Source: a bacterium
Lineage (GTDB): Bacteria; Zhuqueibacterota; Zhuqueibacteria; Zhuqueibacterales; Zhuqueibacteraceae
Assembly (NCBI GenBank): GCA_023150945.1
Contig: JAKLJX010000036.1
Span: 1 to 42,608, forward strand
Direction: 5' to 3'
Length of the DNA stretch: 42,608 nt
Below are positions 25,246 through 33,667 of the stretch, in pieces (within the stretch, counting starts at the first letter, position 1; the number at the start of each line of letters is the position of its first letter). The translations under genes were made by a program, and so were the position numbers. The notes under the pieces are model-generated. The model was not told where the DNA came from, ran no database searches, and saw nothing but the letters and a program-made list of their open reading frames with translations.

Positions 25246-26745
25246 ATGTTTACTTGCCTGGAAAGAACTTCGCAGTATTCGCGAGCGGCCCGCCGCCTCC
25301 TGCACGCGGCGATGCTTTTGCTCGCCAGCGCTTCACTGCTCGCCCAAACGCCCGACCGCAGCAAACCGCCGGCATTGGGGGCGCCGCCCTCGCTCGTCAC
25401 GCCGCCCTTGCAGCGCTTCACACTCAGCAACGGCTTGCCGGTGGTATTGATGGAAAAGCATCAGGTGCCGCTCGTCGATTTTGTGCTGCAGATCAACGCC
25501 GGCGCAGTGATGGATGCGCCGGGAAAATCCGGACTGGCGAGCCTGACCTTTGCCATGCTGGATGAAGGCGCGGGCAGCCGCAACGCGCTGCAAATCGCCG
25601 ACGAGATCGACTATCTCGGCGCTGGTCTTTCAACCGGCGCCGGCTGGCATACGGCGCAGATTTCGTTGCACACGCCGGCAGCGCGGCTGGAAGCGGCACT
25701 CGCCATCATGGCGGAGGTGGCGCTGCAGCCGACCTTTCCGGCCGCAGAGCTCGAGCGCCAGCGCAAGCAACGCCTCACTTCCCTGGCGCAGGCGCATGAT
25801 GAGCCCAATGCCATTGCCGGCGCCGCCTTCAACCGCGTGTTGTTCGGTGAGCAACATCCCTATGGCCGCATGTCCGGCGGTGATGAAAAGTCCCTGCGTT
25901 CCTTCACGGTGCAGGATTGCCGCGAGTTCTATCAGAAACTGGTGGTGCCGGATAACGCCACGTTGATCGTGGTTGGCGATATCAATCCCACAGCATTGCT
26001 GCCCCGGCTCGAGGCGGCATTCGGCAAATGGCAGGGCCGGCGGCCGGCGAGCGTCGGCCCGGCCTGGCCGGCAGTGAAGCAAATCGAACAGCGCCAGATT
26101 TATTTGGTCGACAAGCCCGGCGCGGCACAATCCGCGCTGCGTCTGGGACGCATCGGGCCAACGCGTTTCACCGAAGACTACTATGCCCTCACTGTGCTCA
26201 ACACCATTCTGGGCGGCTCTTTCACTTCACGCCTGAATCAGAATCTGCGCGAGCAGCATGGCTACACCTATGGCGCGCGCTCACAGTTCGACCTGCGGCC
26301 GCAGCCCGCGGCCTTCATGGCCTACGCCAACGTGCAAACCGAAGTCACCGACAAGGCTTTGACCGAGTTCCTGAAGGAACTGCGCGGCATGCTGGCGGAT
26401 ATTCCGGAAGAAGAACTGACCCGCGCGCGCAACTATATTGCCCTGAGCTATCCCAGCAGCTTTCAAACGACCGGCCAGATCGCCGGCGAGTTGATGGAAC
26501 TGGTCGCCTACAGTCTGCCCGACACTTATTTCAATGACTATGTGCAAAGAATTCTGGCGGTGACCAAGGCCGAAGTGGAGGCGGCCGCGAGGAAGTACAT
26601 TGATCCGGAAAAGACGGCCATCATCATAGTCGGCGACCGCGCGAAAATCGCAGCAGGATTGCAGGCGCTGCAAGTGGGCAAGATCAACTACCTGACCATC
26701 GAGCAGGTGCTGGGGAAGATTCCGAAACTCGAGAGCAGTGACTGA
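25246..26745 (+). CDS. M16-family peptidase homologue without zinc motif (partner subunit)
   Basis: 499 residues. Signal peptide RRLLHAAMLLLASASLLAQ near the N-terminus. The M16 fold is clear (FTLSNGLPVVLMEKHQVPLV, then SGLASLTFAMLDEGAGSRNA), but where the catalytic partner has HxxEH this protein has LTFAML, so zinc cannot be bound. A C-terminal M16_C-type domain follows with LNTILGGSFTSRLNQNLRE and GYTYGARS, the substrate-holding region. It starts 38 bp after the catalytic M16 gene. Such active/inactive pairs work as heterodimers. An 8-bp tandem repeat begins directly after its stop. Confidence 0.9.
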   Translation: MFTCLERTSQYSRAARRLLHAAMLLLASASLLAQTPDRSKPPALGAPPSLVTPPLQRFTLSNGLPVVLMEKHQVPLVDFVLQINAGAVMDAPGKSGLASLTFAMLDEGAGSRNALQIADEIDYLGAGLSTGAGWHTAQISLHTPAARLEAALAIMAEVALQPTFPAAELERQRKQRLTSLAQAHDEPNAIAGAAFNRVLFGEQHPYGRMSGGDEKSLRSFTVQDCREFYQKLVVPDNATLIVVGDINPTALLPRLEAAFGKWQGRRPASVGPAWPAVKQIEQRQIYLVDKPGAAQSALRLGRIGPTRFTEDYYALTVLNTILGGSFTSRLNQNLREQHGYTYGARSQFDLRPQPAAFMAYANVQTEVTDKALTEFLKELRGMLADIPEEELTRARNYIALSYPSSFQTTGQIAGELMELVAYSLPDTYFNDYVQRILAVTKAEVEAAARKYIDPEKTAIIIVGDRAKIAAGLQALQVGKINYLTIEQVLGKIPKLESSD

Positions 26746-26746
26746 G

Positions 26747-26790
26747 GAGACAGGGAGACAAGGAGACAAGGAGACGAAAAGACAAGGAGG
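26747..26790. repeat. 8-bp tandem repeat (GAGACAAG type), about 5.5 copies
   Basis: Units GAGACAGG, GAGACAAG, GAGACAAG, GAGACGAA, AAGACAAG and GAGG follow each other without gaps, two bases after the M16 partner's stop codon. The rest of the 302-bp gap 26746-27047 contains only the dispersed repeat at 26891-26908. Confidence 0.9.
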
Positions 26791-26890
26791 TTGATCTCTC
26801 TTGGGCCTGTTATGACGAAATCATCTTCCTCAGTAATTGCGCTGCCCTTAACACGATAGCCATTGCTGTTGATCCGGCAAACCGGCGCGA

Positions 26891-26908
26891 GCATTCTTTG
26901 ACAGGATT
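26891..26908. repeat. Short dispersed repeat (GCATTCTTTGACAGGATT), copy 2
   Basis: Eighteen bases identical to 8266-8283, again followed by a CAGGATCAA step. Intergenic, upstream of the esterase gene. Confidence 0.7.
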
Positions 26909-27047
26909 CTCAGGATCAACCGGAATCGCTTTCTGGAGAAAGCCCGCTGCTCGCCAAGCTCCTTGATCATGCTGTCGATAATCATTTTGCGGCAGAAGAA
27001 CCTCAGTAGAAATTGACCACAAACCTGACCTCATTCTCACTCACACC

Positions 27048-28199
27048 ATGCCGCCTTCAAAAAGCTTGATTCTCGCACTCTGCCTGCTGGCCGGCTGTAC
27101 GGCCTCGCATTCTCCTTCACAAAAGCAAGTCACCTTTCGCGTCCTCCCCAAAGTCATGCCTGATTCTTCCGCGGTCTTTTTGGCGGGTGATCATCCCCGC
27201 CTGGGCTTGTGGCGGCCGGACAGCATCGCATTGGAGGGGCAACCGGACGGCAGTTGGAGCCGGACCTTTGCCTTTCATGCCGGTGTGCGACTGGAGTACA
27301 AAATCACCCGCGGCTCCTGGCAGACCGAGGCGGTGAATGCCGGCGGTGTCGTGCCGCCGAATTCGGTGTTGGAAGTCACCAACGACACGACCGTGATCAT
27401 CGAGGTGGCGGGCTGGAAGGACCTGCAGGAAACGGTCGAGGGCCAAATTACCGGTACAGTGGTTTATCATCGTGCCATGACTGGAGAAGGCTTGCGGCCG
27501 CGCGATGTCATCGTTTGGTTGCCGCCGGGATACGCCAACGCGCCGCAACAGCGCTATCCGGTGCTTTACTTGCACGACGGCCAGAATGTCTTTGATCCCC
27601 GCACTTCTTTTCTCGGCGTGGATTGGCGGGCTGATGAAGTGGCCGACAGCTTGATGGCTGCCGGCGCGATGACGGAGATCATCATGGTGGCGGTGAACAA
27701 CACCGCCGACCGGCGCGAAGAGTACTCCGCCAGCGAGAAGGGCAGAGCCTACGCCCGCTTTCTCATCGAAAAGTTGAAGCCCTTCATCGACGCCACTTAT
27801 CGGACGCTGCCGGAGGCGCGCAACACCGCAGTGATGGGCTCCTCCATGGGCGGCTTGATTTCCTTCCTGCTGGCGTGGAATCATCCGGAGGTTTTTGGTC
27901 AAGCCGCGTGTCTGTCCCCGGCCTTTACTCCGCCGCATGACAGCGCGGTGCGCCTGGTCGAGAACGATGACGGCCCCAACAAGCGCATTCGCCTGTACCT
28001 GGACAACGGCGGCGTGGCGCTGGACAGCGTGTTGCAAGCGGGATGCGAAAACATGTTGCGCGCCCTCCAGAACAAGGGCTTTCGCATCGGCGAGAATTTG
28101 TACTGGTTTCACGACCGCCAGGCCGAGCATTCCGAGCGGGCCTGGGCGCGGCGCGTCTGGCGGCCGCTGCTGTTCATGTTCAAGAAAAACGAGCATTAG
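27048..28199 (+). CDS. Lipoprotein esterase (esterase D/PF00756 type) with N-terminal starch-binding-like domain
   Basis: 383 residues. The N-terminus has a lipobox (LLAGC, Cys16), so it is a lipoprotein. Residues 27-120 resemble a CBM20/CBM48-like beta domain (AVFLAGDHPRLGLWRPD, LEYKITRGSW). Residues 130-380 are an alpha/beta hydrolase of the esterase family: YPVLYLHDGQNVFDP, the nucleophile elbow GSSMGG, and a C-terminal HSERAW that supplies His. It could cleave acyl groups from sugars or siderophores; the substrate is not clear. ATG 27048 has no ribosome-binding site but gives the lipoprotein signal. Confidence 0.82.
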   Translation: MPPSKSLILALCLLAGCTASHSPSQKQVTFRVLPKVMPDSSAVFLAGDHPRLGLWRPDSIALEGQPDGSWSRTFAFHAGVRLEYKITRGSWQTEAVNAGGVVPPNSVLEVTNDTTVIIEVAGWKDLQETVEGQITGTVVYHRAMTGEGLRPRDVIVWLPPGYANAPQQRYPVLYLHDGQNVFDPRTSFLGVDWRADEVADSLMAAGAMTEIIMVAVNNTADRREEYSASEKGRAYARFLIEKLKPFIDATYRTLPEARNTAVMGSSMGGLISFLLAWNHPEVFGQAACLSPAFTPPHDSAVRLVENDDGPNKRIRLYLDNGGVALDSVLQAGCENMLRALQNKGFRIGENLYWFHDRQAEHSERAWARRVWRPLLFMFKKNEH

Positions 28200-28267
28200 T
28201 CTTGTTGGTTTGACTTTCATCAACGGATGAAACCACCCCAGCCGATGACAAAATCACCCGCGGGGCC

Positions 28268-28300
28268 GTTTCTCTCCGCTGGAAAATTTCCGTGCTGCCC
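28268..28300. repeat. 33-bp dispersed intergenic repeat, copy B
   Basis: Matches 8412-8444 at 29 of 33 positions. It lies between the esterase gene and the parvulin gene, just upstream of the latter's ribosome-binding site. Confidence 0.7.
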
Positions 28301-28337
28301 TGCGGGCTCGGATTCGTTGGGATTTGAGGAGGAGAAG

Positions 28338-28769
28338 ATGCGAACGCGAACGCTTTTCCTGATGCTCACGCTCATGCTGGTCGGCTGTCGCGAACAGGCG
28401 CGCAAACCCGAGCCGGAGCACATCGAGGTGCAGCACATCTTGATCGGCTTCTATGGCTCCCTGCCGGGCCGCAGCCTCAACCGGCCGCAAAGCGAAGCCA
28501 AAGCCCTGGCCAAGCAAGTGCTGGAACAAGCCCGGCAAGGCGCGGACTTCGACGCGCTGGTGCGCCAGTATTCCAACGATGAATATCCCGGACGCTTCAA
28601 ACTCGCCAACCACGGCGTGACCGCCGGCGCAGGAGAATATGAACGCCGCATGATGGTTGGCGGCTTCGGCGATGTTGCCTTTCAACTCGCGGTCGGCGAA
28701 ATCGGCCTGGTGGAATTCGAGCAGGCGAAAAGCCCATTCGGCTGGCATATTGTCAAACGCCTGCAGTGA
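28338..28769 (+). CDS. Parvulin-type peptidyl-prolyl isomerase, lipoprotein
   Basis: 143 residues. Lipobox MLVGC gives a lipid-anchored form. The PpiC-like core starts at IEVQHILIGF, continues with EAKALAKQVLEQARQGADFD and LVRQYSNDEYPGRF, and ends at KSPFGWHIVKRLQ, all characteristic of parvulins. It would help fold exported proteins at the membrane. A GAGGAGGAGA ribosome-binding site right before ATG 28338 rules out the upstream in-frame codons, which lie in the dispersed repeat. Confidence 0.9.
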   Translation: MRTRTLFLMLTLMLVGCREQARKPEPEHIEVQHILIGFYGSLPGRSLNRPQSEAKALAKQVLEQARQGADFDALVRQYSNDEYPGRFKLANHGVTAGAGEYERRMMVGGFGDVAFQLAVGEIGLVEFEQAKSPFGWHIVKRLQ

Positions 28770-28928
28770 GGAAGTTGGAATAAACCGGTGGCGTGCGTGG
28801 TTGGGTTCTTTGTCCGCAAGCCCGGCCGGCCGTGGTTTTGGCGAATAACCCGGTGGCCTCCTGAATTGAGCACGCCAGCGGACGAACCGGCGATATCGGC
28901 AATGGCGATCTTTTGAAGCTGAAGGAAC

Positions 28929-29459
28929 ATGAACAGCACAGAAACAATGGTGGCAGACAACTTGCGTTGCCTGCATCAAGGGCTGCAGCTGCTGACCGAG
29001 ATTGGCGATGAGCTGTATCGCGGCGAGGGCCATTCCCATTTGGGCAGCGGTATCGGTCCGCACCTCCGGCATACGCTGGATCATTACTCCAGCTTGCTGG
29101 CCGGATTGCCGGCGGGCAAAATCGATTATGATGCGCGCGCGCGCAACCCGCGGCTGGAGCGCGATCGCGAATTTGCCCGGCAGCAGTTCGAACACCTGAT
29201 TGCCGGCTTCCAGCAATTGACGGCGCCGCCGGAGCTGCCGTTGACCGTGAAAGTCGACAGCGGCAGCCATGATGACGCCGCCAACTGGAGCCGCTCGACG
29301 CTCAAGCGCGAGCTGCAATATCTGGTGAGCCACACGATTCACCACTACGCCATCATTGCCATTCTGCTGCGCGCGCAAGGCTGGGAACCGAGCGAGGAAT
29401 TCGGCGTGGCGCCTTCGACGCTCAACTACCGCAAGAGCCTGCCGGCATGTGCACCGTGA
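28929..29459 (+). CDS. DinB-like four-helix protein
   Basis: 176 residues. Pattern of the DinB/YfiT superfamily: an N-terminal helix with GIGPHLRHTLDHYSSLL and a C-terminal helix with LVSHTIHHYAIIAILL, whose histidines would form a three-His metal site. Members include metal-dependent thiol-transferases and stress-induced proteins; the role here is unknown. An AAGGA site precedes ATG 28929. It overlaps the next gene (NRDE family) by 13 bp in a different frame, so the two are likely translated together. Confidence 0.8.
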   Translation: MNSTETMVADNLRCLHQGLQLLTEIGDELYRGEGHSHLGSGIGPHLRHTLDHYSSLLAGLPAGKIDYDARARNPRLERDREFARQQFEHLIAGFQQLTAPPELPLTVKVDSGSHDDAANWSRSTLKRELQYLVSHTIHHYAIIAILLRAQGWEPSEEFGVAPSTLNYRKSLPACAP

Positions 29460-30229
29460 CCTGGCTTCGCCGGCCGGCGGGCTATGAAGTCTTCTTTAAC
29501 CGCGATGAGTTGAAGACGCGGCCGCCGGCTTTGCCGCCCACGCTGATCGACCGCGCGGGCGTGGCCACGCTCGCGCCGGTGGATGGTGAGGCCGGCGGTG
29601 CGTGGATCGGCGCGAATGAGTTCGGCGTGAGCCTGTGTCTGCTGAATCACTATGACGTTTCCGCCGGTGCTCCGCCGGCCTGGCCCATCAGCCGTGGCCT
29701 GCTGTTGGTTTCGCTGCTCACCGCGGCGACACCCGATGAGGTTGCCGCACGCCTGCGTGAACAGCGCTTGGCCGCTTACCATCCCTTCCTGCTGCTCATC
29801 TTCGCGCTGGATCAGCCGGTGTGGCTGTTCACCTGGAACCGTCAGCTTCTGCAGTGGCGCGGGTTGGCAGAGAGTGACCTGCCGCTATCGACTTCTTCTT
29901 TTTCCGGGCCGGAAGTCGTCGCGCAGCGCCGCGCGTGCTTTCGCCAATACCAAGAGCTGGCAGGCGGCTGGTCAGCGGAAATGCTGCGCGCCTTTCACGC
30001 CAGCCATGTGCCGGCAGCCGGCGCCTTCTCGGTCTGCATGCACCGCGCCGAGGCCCACACCGTGAGCTTCAGCCATCTCGCCGTCACCTCCGGCGCCGTG
30101 CGCTTCCACTATCAGCCCGGCTCTCCCTGTTCCGGAGTGCCGGTTCTCGCATGCGAATTACCCGTCCGTCCGCCAAGGCCAAGTCGACAAACCTTGCCGG
30201 CAAAGAACGATTTGACATTTCCTGCCTGA
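29447..30229 (+). CDS. NRDE-family protein (TANGO2-like)
   Basis: 260 residues. It begins MCTVTWLRRP and has NRDE at about residues 18-21, both hallmarks of the family, followed by APVDGEAGGAWIGANEFGVS. The conserved Met-Cys start fixes the initiation codon. The family (TANGO2 in animals) is linked to lipid and haem homeostasis but has no settled biochemical function. The gene overlaps the DinB-like gene by 13 bp. Its last codons contain the -35 box of the promoter for the next gene. Confidence 0.87.
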   Translation: MCTVTWLRRPAGYEVFFNRDELKTRPPALPPTLIDRAGVATLAPVDGEAGGAWIGANEFGVSLCLLNHYDVSAGAPPAWPISRGLLLVSLLTAATPDEVAARLREQRLAAYHPFLLLIFALDQPVWLFTWNRQLLQWRGLAESDLPLSTSSFSGPEVVAQRRACFRQYQELAGGWSAEMLRAFHASHVPAAGAFSVCMHRAEAHTVSFSHLAVTSGAVRFHYQPGSPCSGVPVLACELPVRPPRPSRQTLPAKNDLTFPA

Positions 30230-30240
30230 ATTGCTATTTT
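30212..30240 (+). promoter_or_regulatory. Predicted promoter for the AlbA_2/ATPase regulator gene
   Basis: Consensus TTGACA at 30212-30217, a 17-bp spacer and TATTTT at 30235-30240 preceded by GC. The -35 box lies in the end of the NRDE gene. The leader would be about 100 bases. Confidence 0.65.
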
Positions 30241-30346
30241 AGCCGCGTTCAAATGACACCTGCTCCGGCTCGAGGAGAGGAGACACGCCCGCGTCCGGTG
30301 GAAAGTCCATTCCCCGACTGCGCCGCATGAAAATAACCCTGGCATC

Positions 30347-31693
30347 ATGAGCCTCGTCGAATTGCTGAACGCTCCCCCATCTTTGCATCTCGCCCGCTGC
30401 CTTCGTGATGATGAAGAGTTTCTCGCCACCTGTTGCGCTCTGGCAAACGCCGAGGGCGGCACGGTTCTTTTGGGTGGTGGCGGCAGCGGGGAGGAGTCGC
30501 CGGTGAATCTCGTTCAGCCTGAAGCCCTGCTCGCGCGCATCAGCGGGGCGCTGCAACCGGCAGTGCTTCCCGCCATCGAGAGGCACGAACTGGCGGCCGG
30601 AACGGTTGTGATCGTGCGCGTTCCCGAAGCGCCGCTCAAGCCGGTGGCGGTGAATGGCCGCTGCTATCAACGCGCCGGCGCCAGCAATCTGCTGCTCTCA
30701 GCGGCGGAGATTGCGCGGCTGCATTTGCAGAGCGTGAGCCGCAGTTGGGATGCCACGCCGTGTGAGACGGCGCAGTTCGCGGATCTCGATATTGAAAAGA
30801 TGCAGCGCTTCCTGGAGATGCGCCGGGAGCAGCGCCGCCAGGCTACCGATGCCGCCGCGCCATTGCCGGAGCAACTCAGCCAGCTCGGACTGCTGCAGGC
30901 CGGCCAGCCCACCATGGCGGCGGTGTTGCTCCTGGGCAGGAATCCGCAAGCGCACCTCGCGCATGCGCGCATCAAGGCCGGCCGGTTCAAGAGCGAGACG
31001 GTCATCGTGGATGAGCAGGAGATTACCGGCACGCTGTTCGATCAAATCGAGCAGGCATTCGCCTTCATTCAGAAGCATCTCACCGTGCGGCTGGTCATCA
31101 GCGGCCAATTGCAGCGTGAAGATGTTTGGGATTATCCGCTGCCGGCGCTGCGCGAGGGCTTGATCAATGCCATTTGCCATCGCGACTACACCGCGGCGAT
31201 GGCGACGCAGATCCGCATTTATGACGATCAACTGCTGATTTGGAATCCGGGCAGCCTGCCGCCGAACCTGCAAATCGAAGATCTCAGGCGGCGGCATCAA
31301 TCCGTGCTGCGCAACAAGCTGATCGGCGCGGCCTTCTATGAAACCGGGCTGGTGGAAAAATGGGGCAGCGGCACGAATCGTATCATCGAAGAATGCCGCA
31401 AACTCGGCCTGCCTGAGCCGGAATGGCGCGAACAGCAGGGCATCATGTTGAGCCTGCGCAAAGACCGCCTCACTGAGGATTTCTTGCTGGAGCAGGATCT
31501 CAGCGATCGCCAGTTACAGGCCGTGGCTTATGTCAAAAAGCGGCGCCGCATCACCAATCAGGAATACCAGGAATTGGCCGGGGTGAAAAAGCGTACAGCC
31601 TCGGAGGAACTGCGGGAATTGGAGGAGAAGGGCATTCTCGAGCGTGTGGGTTCGACCGGCAAGGGAACCTACTATAAAATTAGAGGGAAATAA
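30347..31693 (+). CDS. AlbA_2 / divergent ATPase transcriptional regulator (RecG-like annotation)
   Basis: 448 residues. The N-terminus has an AlbA_2-like segment with CALANAEGGTVLLGGGGSG; the usual acidic E-F-K motif before it is not obvious. The middle contains a GHKL-type divergent ATPase (HATPase_c_4): LREGLINAICHRDYTAAM supplies the N box, IWNPGSLPPNL and GLVEKWGSGTNRIIEECRKLG follow. The C-terminal 70 residues form a winged helix (RRRITNQEYQELAGVKKRTA). Proteins of this type are often mislabelled RecG helicase but are probably nucleic-acid-binding regulators found in accessory regions. Driven by its own promoter. Next to a GC-poor DUF2971 gene. Confidence 0.82.
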   Translation: MSLVELLNAPPSLHLARCLRDDEEFLATCCALANAEGGTVLLGGGGSGEESPVNLVQPEALLARISGALQPAVLPAIERHELAAGTVVIVRVPEAPLKPVAVNGRCYQRAGASNLLLSAAEIARLHLQSVSRSWDATPCETAQFADLDIEKMQRFLEMRREQRRQATDAAAPLPEQLSQLGLLQAGQPTMAAVLLLGRNPQAHLAHARIKAGRFKSETVIVDEQEITGTLFDQIEQAFAFIQKHLTVRLVISGQLQREDVWDYPLPALREGLINAICHRDYTAAMATQIRIYDDQLLIWNPGSLPPNLQIEDLRRRHQSVLRNKLIGAAFYETGLVEKWGSGTNRIIEECRKLGLPEPEWREQQGIMLSLRKDRLTEDFLLEQDLSDRQLQAVAYVKKRRRITNQEYQELAGVKKRTASEELRELEEKGILERVGSTGKGTYYKIRGK

Positions 31694-31695
31694 AT

Positions 31696-31749
31696 GGGGC
31701 AAAAGGGGCACGAAAGGCGCAGCAAAGGGGCAATTGGGGCAGAGAGGGG
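31696..31749 (+). other. G-tract cluster (five GGGG runs), possible G-quadruplex
   Basis: GGGG at 31696, 31705, 31727, 31736 and 31746, immediately after the ATPase stop codon (31691-31693) and before the DUF2971 gene. The intervening loops are 5, 18, 5 and 6 bases. The G-tracts are on the coding strand and would be in the mRNA. Confidence 0.6.
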
Positions 31750-31814
31750 ACTGATCGCATAGTTTTGATTTTGTGCTGTGTTCAGGTGTCGTGCAGTTGA
31801 TAAAGGAGATTGAA

Positions 31815-32573
31815 GTGGGGCGAATACGCTCGGTCTTTGAAGAACCAGTCAATGGCGGCACAAAGATTTGGCGCTACTGTGATGTTACGAAGTTGTTTTC
31901 CTTGGTTGACAGGAAGGCCTTGTTCTTCTCTCGGATTGACAAACTCGAGGACCGTTTTGAAGGGTCTTTTCCCAAGACCAACATAAGCATTCGAGCAGAA
32001 GAATACGGCAAATACTTCGCCGAAAACGCGGACACTATGTCTAAATTTCATAGTTATGCATTTGAACAAATACGTAAACTCTGTCTCGTCAACTGCTGGT
32101 GCGCAAGTGAATATGAAATCGCTGCAATGTGGAAATTTCACATCAACGGCGCTCATGGAATCGCTATTCAGTCAACAATTGATCGCTTCAAAAATAGCTT
32201 CACAGATGTTCTTGATGACGATATTTTTGTTGGAAATGTGAGATATATTGATTTCCAATCCGAAAGGATTAATGAAGGCAGACTCTTGGATCGTTTCTTT
32301 TGCAAAAGGAGGAGCTTTGGATTCGAATGCGAATTTCGGGCTGTGATCTTGAGATTTCAAGAAAGTCTTCAGCAAGGTGTCATTAATTTCGATAGGCCTC
32401 CATATGAGCACGGGAAATACATAGAAGTTGATCTTGATAGACTAATCGAGGCTGTTTTCGTTTCACCATCTGCACCTACATGGTTTGTTGAGTTGGTTCA
32501 GTCTGTGATCGAAAGATACGGACTCAAAAAGAATGTCAAACAGTCTGATCTAGACGATGATCCGGTTTTCTGA
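31815..32573 (+). CDS. DUF2971-family protein in an AT-richer island
   Basis: 252 residues. Recognised by the family pattern: an early Trp-Arg-Tyr segment (IWRYCDVTKLFSLVDRKALF), FFSRIDKLEDRFEGSFP, then LVNCWCASEYEIAAMWKFH, HGIAIQST, VRYIDF and RSFGFECEFRAVI. Function of the family is unknown. GTG 31815 is preferred to upstream GTG 31773 because AAAGGAG (31802-31808) stands 6 bases before it. Three 60-base lines counted by hand in this gene have 47, 38 and 30% GC, far below neighbouring genes; codon use is also different. This indicates recent acquisition. It follows the AlbA_2/ATPase gene and may form a module with it. Confidence 0.8.
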   Translation: MGRIRSVFEEPVNGGTKIWRYCDVTKLFSLVDRKALFFSRIDKLEDRFEGSFPKTNISIRAEEYGKYFAENADTMSKFHSYAFEQIRKLCLVNCWCASEYEIAAMWKFHINGAHGIAIQSTIDRFKNSFTDVLDDDIFVGNVRYIDFQSERINEGRLLDRFFCKRRSFGFECEFRAVILRFQESLQQGVINFDRPPYEHGKYIEVDLDRLIEAVFVSPSAPTWFVELVQSVIERYGLKKNVKQSDLDDDPVF

Positions 32574-32747
32574 TGACGGTAAGAATGGAGTTTCTTCGGC
32601 ATCTAATCCTAACAGTCTATGAAGAGTGCGCCGACATCACGCTTTCTCTTTGTACATGCTGGGTTGAGTGATTGACTTAAGCATGGAAACAACCCTGTCT
32701 CCGTCTAGATTACTGAATTCAATTTCAGTTCATGAAAGAAGGGCAAG

Positions 32748-33575
32748 ATGAAACCAAAAAGCTATGGCCTGTTGCAGGGCAAAAAGGGCATTGTCTTTGG
32801 CCCGCTGGACGAAAAAAGCATCGGCTGGCAAATCGCGCTGGCTGCCCATCGCGAAGGCGCGCAGCTCGCGCTCTCCAACATCAAGGTGGCATTCCGGCTG
32901 GGCGAGATTGACGTGCTCGCCAAGCAGTGCGGCGACGCGCCCCTGATCGCCTGCGATGCCAGCTCGAGCGAAGAGCTGCAAACCGCGTTCGCCGAGCTGA
33001 AAACAAAGCTCGGCGCGGTGGATTTCATCGTGCATTCCATCGGCATGTCGCCCAATGTGCGTAAGAAAAAGCCGTATGATGATCTCAACTACGAATGGTT
33101 CCACAAGACGCTCGATGTCTCGGCCATGTCGCTGCATCGCGTCATCGCGCAGGCGCTGAAGGTGGAGGCGATCAATGACGGCGGCAGCATCGTGGCGCTC
33201 AGCTACATCGGCGCGCAGCGCACGTTTTCGAGCTATTCCGACATGGGCGATGCCAAAGCTTTGCTGGAGAGCATTGCCCGCAGTTTCGGCTCGCGCCTGG
33301 GCAAACGCGGCATTCGCGTGAACACCGTGTCGCAGAGTCCGACCAAGACCACGGCCGGCACCGGCATCGAGGGCTTCAACGCGCTCTATGATTTCGCCGA
33401 AAAGATTTCACCGCTGGGCAATGCCACGGCGGAAGACTGCGCCGATTACGTCGTCACGCTGCTCTCGGATTTGACCCGCAAAGTGACGATGCAAAATCTC
33501 TTTCACGACGGCGGTTTCAGCATGATGGGCATCAGCGATAAGCTGCTCGAGGCCCTTTACGGAAAACAGGAATAA
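32748..33575 (+). CDS. fabI: Enoyl-[acyl-carrier-protein] reductase FabI
   Basis: 275 residues. NADH-dependent last step of fatty-acid elongation. The nucleotide-binding N-terminus GKKGIVFGPLDEKSIGWQIA is typical of FabI, as are HSIGMSPN in the middle and the catalytic pattern Y-x6-K in SSYSDMGDAKALLE (Tyr then Lys). C-terminal GFSMMGISDKLLEALY completes the fold. Cytoplasmic, tetrameric by family. An AAGAAGGGCAAG sequence precedes ATG 32748. It directly follows the low-GC DUF2971 gene, so the island ends in the gap before this housekeeping gene. Confidence 0.93.
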   Translation: MKPKSYGLLQGKKGIVFGPLDEKSIGWQIALAAHREGAQLALSNIKVAFRLGEIDVLAKQCGDAPLIACDASSSEELQTAFAELKTKLGAVDFIVHSIGMSPNVRKKKPYDDLNYEWFHKTLDVSAMSLHRVIAQALKVEAINDGGSIVALSYIGAQRTFSSYSDMGDAKALLESIARSFGSRLGKRGIRVNTVSQSPTKTTAGTGIEGFNALYDFAEKISPLGNATAEDCADYVVTLLSDLTRKVTMQNLFHDGGFSMMGISDKLLEALYGKQE

Positions 33576-33590
33576 GAACCCGGTGAGGAA

Positions 33591-33622
33591 CAAGCCGGCT
33601 GCCTTTGCGGCCGGCCGGTTTG
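33591..33622 (+). terminator. Stem-loop after fabI, weak terminator candidate
   Basis: CAAGCCGGC at 33591-33599 pairs with GCCGGTTTG at 33614-33622 (one G-T pair) around a 14-base loop. No T-run follows, so intrinsic termination is uncertain. Confidence 0.35.
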
Positions 33623-33667
33623 CTCTCTCACTCACTGCGATCGGCTCAGCTCGCTCTGACTTCTTCC

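Noticed and set aside
28227-28337. Upstream ATG as the start of the parvulin gene
   Set aside because: The codons between 28227 and 28337 lie in the dispersed repeat, and ATG 28338 has a strong ribosome-binding site and a lipoprotein signal.
30347-31693. RecG-type DNA helicase
   Set aside because: No Walker A/B helicase motifs are seen; the sequence has a GHKL-like divergent ATPase and winged helix, which are often mislabelled RecG.
31773-31814. Upstream GTG as the start of the DUF2971 gene
   Set aside because: GTG 31815 has an AAAGGAG site at good distance, and the 14 extra residues show no family likeness.
33591-33622. Strong intrinsic terminator after fabI
   Set aside because: The stem is good but no T-run follows, so it is listed only as a weak candidate.
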